From Elioraea sp. (GTDB lineage Bacteria; Pseudomonadota; Alphaproteobacteria; Acetobacterales; Acetobacteraceae): a DNA stretch of 64,000 bases. The notes under the pieces are model-generated. The model was given only the letters and a program-made list of their open reading frames with translations, did not search any database and was not told the origin of the DNA. The position numbers and the translations under genes were made by a program. Location: contig NZ_JALHPR010000018.1 of the NCBI RefSeq assembly GCF_022842375.1, positions 26,139 to 90,138 of the forward strand, read 5' to 3'. Below, in pieces: positions 61,424 to 64,000 of this stretch (the first letter of the stretch is position 1; the number at the start of each line of letters is the position of its first letter).

Positions 61424-62002
61424 ATGCTTGACGACACCGTGCCGACCGAGAGATCCGGCGCGCCGAAACCCGGCGCCTATGCCCGATTCAACAGGCTGCT
61501 CACGTGGCTGCTCTGCCTGTTCGTCACGCTCGCGGTCGGCATCCTGGTGCTGCCGGTGAGCCTGCAGATCTTCTCGCGCTTCACCGCCATCCTGCCCCAT
61601 TACATCTGGACCGAGGAGATGGCGCGTTTCCTCCTTGTGTGGATGATCATGCTGGGTGCGATGCTCGGTGTGCGCGAGGGCAATCATTTCGTCGTCGACA
61701 TCTGGCCTGTTCTCGCACCGCGGCCCAAGGCGGCGCTCGATCTCTTCGCCGATCTCTGCATGCTGCTGTTCGCCGTCGTGCTCATCTGGTGGGGCTGGGA
61801 GTTCACCGAGTTCGCCTGGTGGCGGGTCAGCGAACTGGCCGAGTTGCCGCTGTGGCTCATCCACGTCGCCTGGCCGGCGAGCGGCGTCGTGTGGACGCTC
61901 TTCCTCGGCCAGCGCATCCGGCGCGACATCCGCATCCTGATCGCAGGACGCGATCTCGGCGAGGATATCGGCGAGCGGCCGATGTCGTCGGGCCAGCTCT
62001 GA
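61424..62002 (+). CDS. dctQ: TRAP transporter small permease (DctQ family)
   Basis: 192 residues with four membrane helices, the first LLCLFVTLAVGILVLPVSLQ near 27. The family signature IWTEEMARFLLVWMIMLGAM (about 61-80) is clear. Partner of the large permease; its stop overlaps the dctM start as TGATG. A 73-nt gap separates it from dctP. Confidence 0.92.
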   Translation: MLDDTVPTERSGAPKPGAYARFNRLLTWLLCLFVTLAVGILVLPVSLQIFSRFTAILPHYIWTEEMARFLLVWMIMLGAMLGVREGNHFVVDIWPVLAPRPKAALDLFADLCMLLFAVVLIWWGWEFTEFAWWRVSELAELPLWLIHVAWPASGVVWTLFLGQRIRRDIRILIAGRDLGEDIGERPMSSGQL

Positions 62003-63321
62003 TGCTCGGCAATGTGCTGACGTCCGGCGAGGCGGCGACGATCCTGTTCGGCGTGTTCTTCTCGCTGATGTTCCTGCGCGTGCCGGTGGCGGTCGCCCTC
62101 GGCCTCGCCTGCCTGCCGATTGCGCTGATCGAGCCGCGGCTCGGGCCGATGATGCTGCTGGGCGAGACCTTCAACGCGTTCAACAGCTTCATCCTGCTCG
62201 CCGTGCCGCTGTTCCTGCTGACCGCGAACCTGATGAATGTCGGCGGCATCACGACACGGCTGATGACGTTCTCGCGCTCACTGGTGGGCCATTTCCCGGG
62301 CGGGCTCGCGCAGGTCAACGTCGTGCTGTCGATGTTCTTCGCCGGCATTTCCGGCTCATCGACGGCCGATGCGGCGAGCCAGGGCAAGATCTTCATCCAC
62401 GCCCAGCATCGCGAGGGCTACCACCTCTCCTTCTCGATCGCGATCACGGCGGTGTCCTCGGTGATGGCGGTGATCATTCCGCCCTCGATCCTCATGATCG
62501 TCTGGGGCGGCATCCTCACCGTCTCGATCGGCGGGCTGTTCCTCGCCGGCATCATCCCGGGCCTGCTCATCGGCCTCGTGCAGATGGCGACCGTGCATGC
62601 CTACGCCGTGCGGCGCGGCTATCCGACCTATCCGCGCGAGCCCCTGCGCAACGTCATCTGCGCCGCGGCCAAGGCAGCACCAGCACTCGCAACACCGATG
62701 ATCATCATCAGCGGCAAGATCTTCGGCTGGTTCACGCCGACCGAAAGTGCCGCGATCGCCGTGCTCTATGCCGCGACACTCTCGCTCGTCGTCTATCGCG
62801 AGCTGAACCTGAAGGGCACGGCTGAGGCGCTGCTGGAGACGGGGCGGCTCGCTTCCTCGGCGCTGTTCTGCGTCGGCACCGCGTCGGCCTTCGGCTGGCT
62901 GCTCGCCTACTACAAGATCCCGGAAGCGATCCTCTCCAACGTCGGCGCCTGGGAGATGACACGCAATCAGACCGGCTTCTTCATCGCCGCCACCTTCCTC
63001 GTCGTCGGCTGCTTCCTCGATGCGATCCCCTCGATCATCATCGTCGGCACCATCCTCCAGCCACTGGCGGCGGCAGCGGGGATGGAGCCGATCCACTTCG
63101 CGATGGTCGGCATCATCTCGCTCGCCTTCGGCCTGGTCACGCCACCCTACGGGCTCTGCCTGATGATCGCCTGCGCCATCGGCCGGATGCGAATCGGTGA
63201 TGTGCTGAAGGACGTGTGCATCATGCTGCTGCCGATGCTGGGCGTGCTCATCTCCGTCATCCTGGTGCCCGACGTCGCACTGTTCCTGCCGCGGCTCGTC
63301 TCGCCCGACATGCTGAAATAG
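62002..63321 (+). CDS. dctM: TRAP transporter large permease (DctM family)
   Basis: 439 residues, about 12 membrane helices, the ion-coupled channel of the transporter. Conserved blocks: FAGISGSSTADAASQGKIFI near 112, IPPSILMIVWGGILTVSIGG near 155, IISGKIFGWFTPTESAAIAV near 235 and GLVTPPYGLCLMIACAIG near 376. ATG 62002 is fixed by the overlap with dctQ; the frame is open upstream but only over that gene. Confidence 0.94.
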   Translation: MLGNVLTSGEAATILFGVFFSLMFLRVPVAVALGLACLPIALIEPRLGPMMLLGETFNAFNSFILLAVPLFLLTANLMNVGGITTRLMTFSRSLVGHFPGGLAQVNVVLSMFFAGISGSSTADAASQGKIFIHAQHREGYHLSFSIAITAVSSVMAVIIPPSILMIVWGGILTVSIGGLFLAGIIPGLLIGLVQMATVHAYAVRRGYPTYPREPLRNVICAAAKAAPALATPMIIISGKIFGWFTPTESAAIAVLYAATLSLVVYRELNLKGTAEALLETGRLASSALFCVGTASAFGWLLAYYKIPEAILSNVGAWEMTRNQTGFFIAATFLVVGCFLDAIPSIIIVGTILQPLAAAAGMEPIHFAMVGIISLAFGLVTPPYGLCLMIACAIGRMRIGDVLKDVCIMLLPMLGVLISVILVPDVALFLPRLVSPDMLK

Positions 63322-63362
63322 CAGCGCTCACGTCCGTGCGACCCGCGCTCCCGCCACAGCAC

Positions 63363-63383
63363 GGCCGTGGAAGCGCCACGGTC
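63363..63383 (+). terminator. Candidate hairpin terminator after dctM
   Basis: GGCCGTGG (63363-63370) pairs with CCACGGTC (63376-63383) around 5 nt, 42 nt past the dctM stop, with one G-T pair. No T-run follows, so termination strength is doubtful. Confidence 0.4.
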
Positions 63384-63434
63384 GCCCGCGTATCGTAGCG
63401 GCGAACGCCGTTCCACCTCCCACCGGGGCTCGCC

Positions 63435-64000
63435 ATGGCAGCGCCGCGCCTTCTCGCGAAAACCGACCTCTCGGCCCATGCGCCGGTGACCGAGGGCGGC
63501 CGCGCCGTGATCGAGCAGCACGGGCGGCTTGCCGCCCTGCTCTCCGCCCGCGGCCTCTCGCCAGGCCTGTTCGCCGAGCCCGTCATCACCCGCGGGGCGG
63601 ATGGCGCCCCCTCCTCCGTCAGCTGGTACGGCGAGGCGGATGGCGAGCCGGTTCCACTCTCCTCCCTCTCGCCCGCCAGGCGGGCCGAGGCGGAACGCGC
63701 GCTCGCCGCTTCCCTCGCCTCCCTCGTCCCCGCTCTGGACGATGCCGATGCGGGGGGCCTGCTCCGCCGCGCGCTGCTGCTGGCCGATCCTGATTCGGTG
63801 CTTGCCGTCGATGGCGGGGTGGTGCTCACGGGATGGGGCCTCGCCCCGCGCGGTGCCGCTGCCGACCCGGAGGTGCAGGCGGGGCTGCTCCGCGAGGGGC
63901 TTGGCCGGTACCACCCGGCGCTCGCGGCGGCTGGCGGCGCTTTCTTCTCGGGCGCGGCCCTCTCCCCGCCCGGTGCCGCGCCCCCGCCGCCGCCAGCCGC
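63435..64000 (+). CDS. Unrecognised protein, 3' end cut by window edge
   Basis: The open frame from ATG 63435 runs off the right edge; 188 codons are seen. No membrane segment or signal peptide. Residues 1-65 are mixed (AVIEQHGRLAALLSARGLSP, SSVSWYGEADGEPVPLSSL), followed by helical stretches (RRAEAERALAASLASLVPAL) and SVLAVDGGVVLTGWGLAPR near 122-140. The seen part ends in an Ala/Pro-rich linker, which suggests a second domain outside the window. Codon use is normal for the region. I cannot name the family. Confidence 0.7.
   Translation, partial: MAAPRLLAKTDLSAHAPVTEGGRAVIEQHGRLAALLSARGLSPGLFAEPVITRGADGAPSSVSWYGEADGEPVPLSSLSPARRAEAERALAASLASLVPALDDADAGGLLRRALLLADPDSVLAVDGGVVLTGWGLAPRGAAADPEVQAGLLREGLGRYHPALAAAGGAFFSGAALSPPGAAPPPPPA

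Noticed and set aside
1..64000. tRNA, rRNA, CRISPR arrays, insertion sequences, prophage genes
   Set aside because: I looked for them and saw no clear case; no transposase or integrase reading frame is present.

Overview
The window is strongly GC-rich and densely coded. Genes overlap by 1-19 bases, GTG starts are common, and nearly all coding DNA has high third-position GC. Expanded families of Tat-exported or secreted solute-binding proteins, a TRAP transporter, a SUV3-type helicase and a Wzx/Wzc/Wza exopolysaccharide locus together suggest an alphaproteobacterium. My best guess is Rhodospirillales/Acetobacteraceae (Roseomonas- or Elioraea-like); this is inferred from gene style and no marker gene confirms it. 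No rRNA, tRNA, CRISPR array or insertion sequence was recognised.

Left region (1-14.3 kb). A long leftward operon starts at about 12.7 kb: SDR oxidoreductase, 3-hydroxyisobutyrate-dehydrogenase-like protein, aldehyde dehydrogenase, then six consecutive paralogous family-5 (DppA-like) solute-binding proteins. The last of these runs off the left edge. No permease or ATPase for them is inside the window. A metallophosphoesterase and a GtrA-family membrane protein are read rightward from the same divergent region.

Middle region (14.3-43.1 kb) is a large exopolysaccharide locus. It holds a polyprenyl-phosphate sugar phosphotransferase, about ten glycosyltransferases (families 2 and 32, WecG/TagA-like, and a possible GT-C membrane enzyme), two Wzx-type flippases, two polysaccharide pyruvyl transferases, GalE, a Wzc-type autokinase, a short Wza-type export lipoprotein, an outer-membrane beta-barrel protein, a PrsDE-like type I secretion pair with two small unknown genes, and a PEP-CTERM protein. 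The centre (26.7-37 kb) carries marks of module duplication: close paralogous GT2 genes with similar upstream DNA, a truncated GT32 start, a GT2 gene scrap, tandem repeats and a long inverted repeat.

Right region (43-64 kb) holds transport and catabolism. A YcbK-like protein is followed by an NMT1/THI5-type ABC transporter with a cytosine-deaminase-like amidohydrolase; a flavodoxin-fold oxidoreductase and a cupin; a second NMT1-type ABC transporter operon with a creatininase-family amidohydrolase and two paralogous FAD oxidases; a MacB/LolCDE-type efflux set; a SUV3-like helicase; a DctPQM TRAP transporter; and an unrecognised protein cut by the right edge.

Regulation. Four places show GG-N10-GC elements resembling sigma-54 promoters at a sensible distance from a start codon: before the PEP-CTERM gene, the divergent GT32 gene and both NMT1-type transporter operons. 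If real, they would tie surface-polymer genes and nitrogen-compound scavenging to RpoN. This is inference from short motifs.
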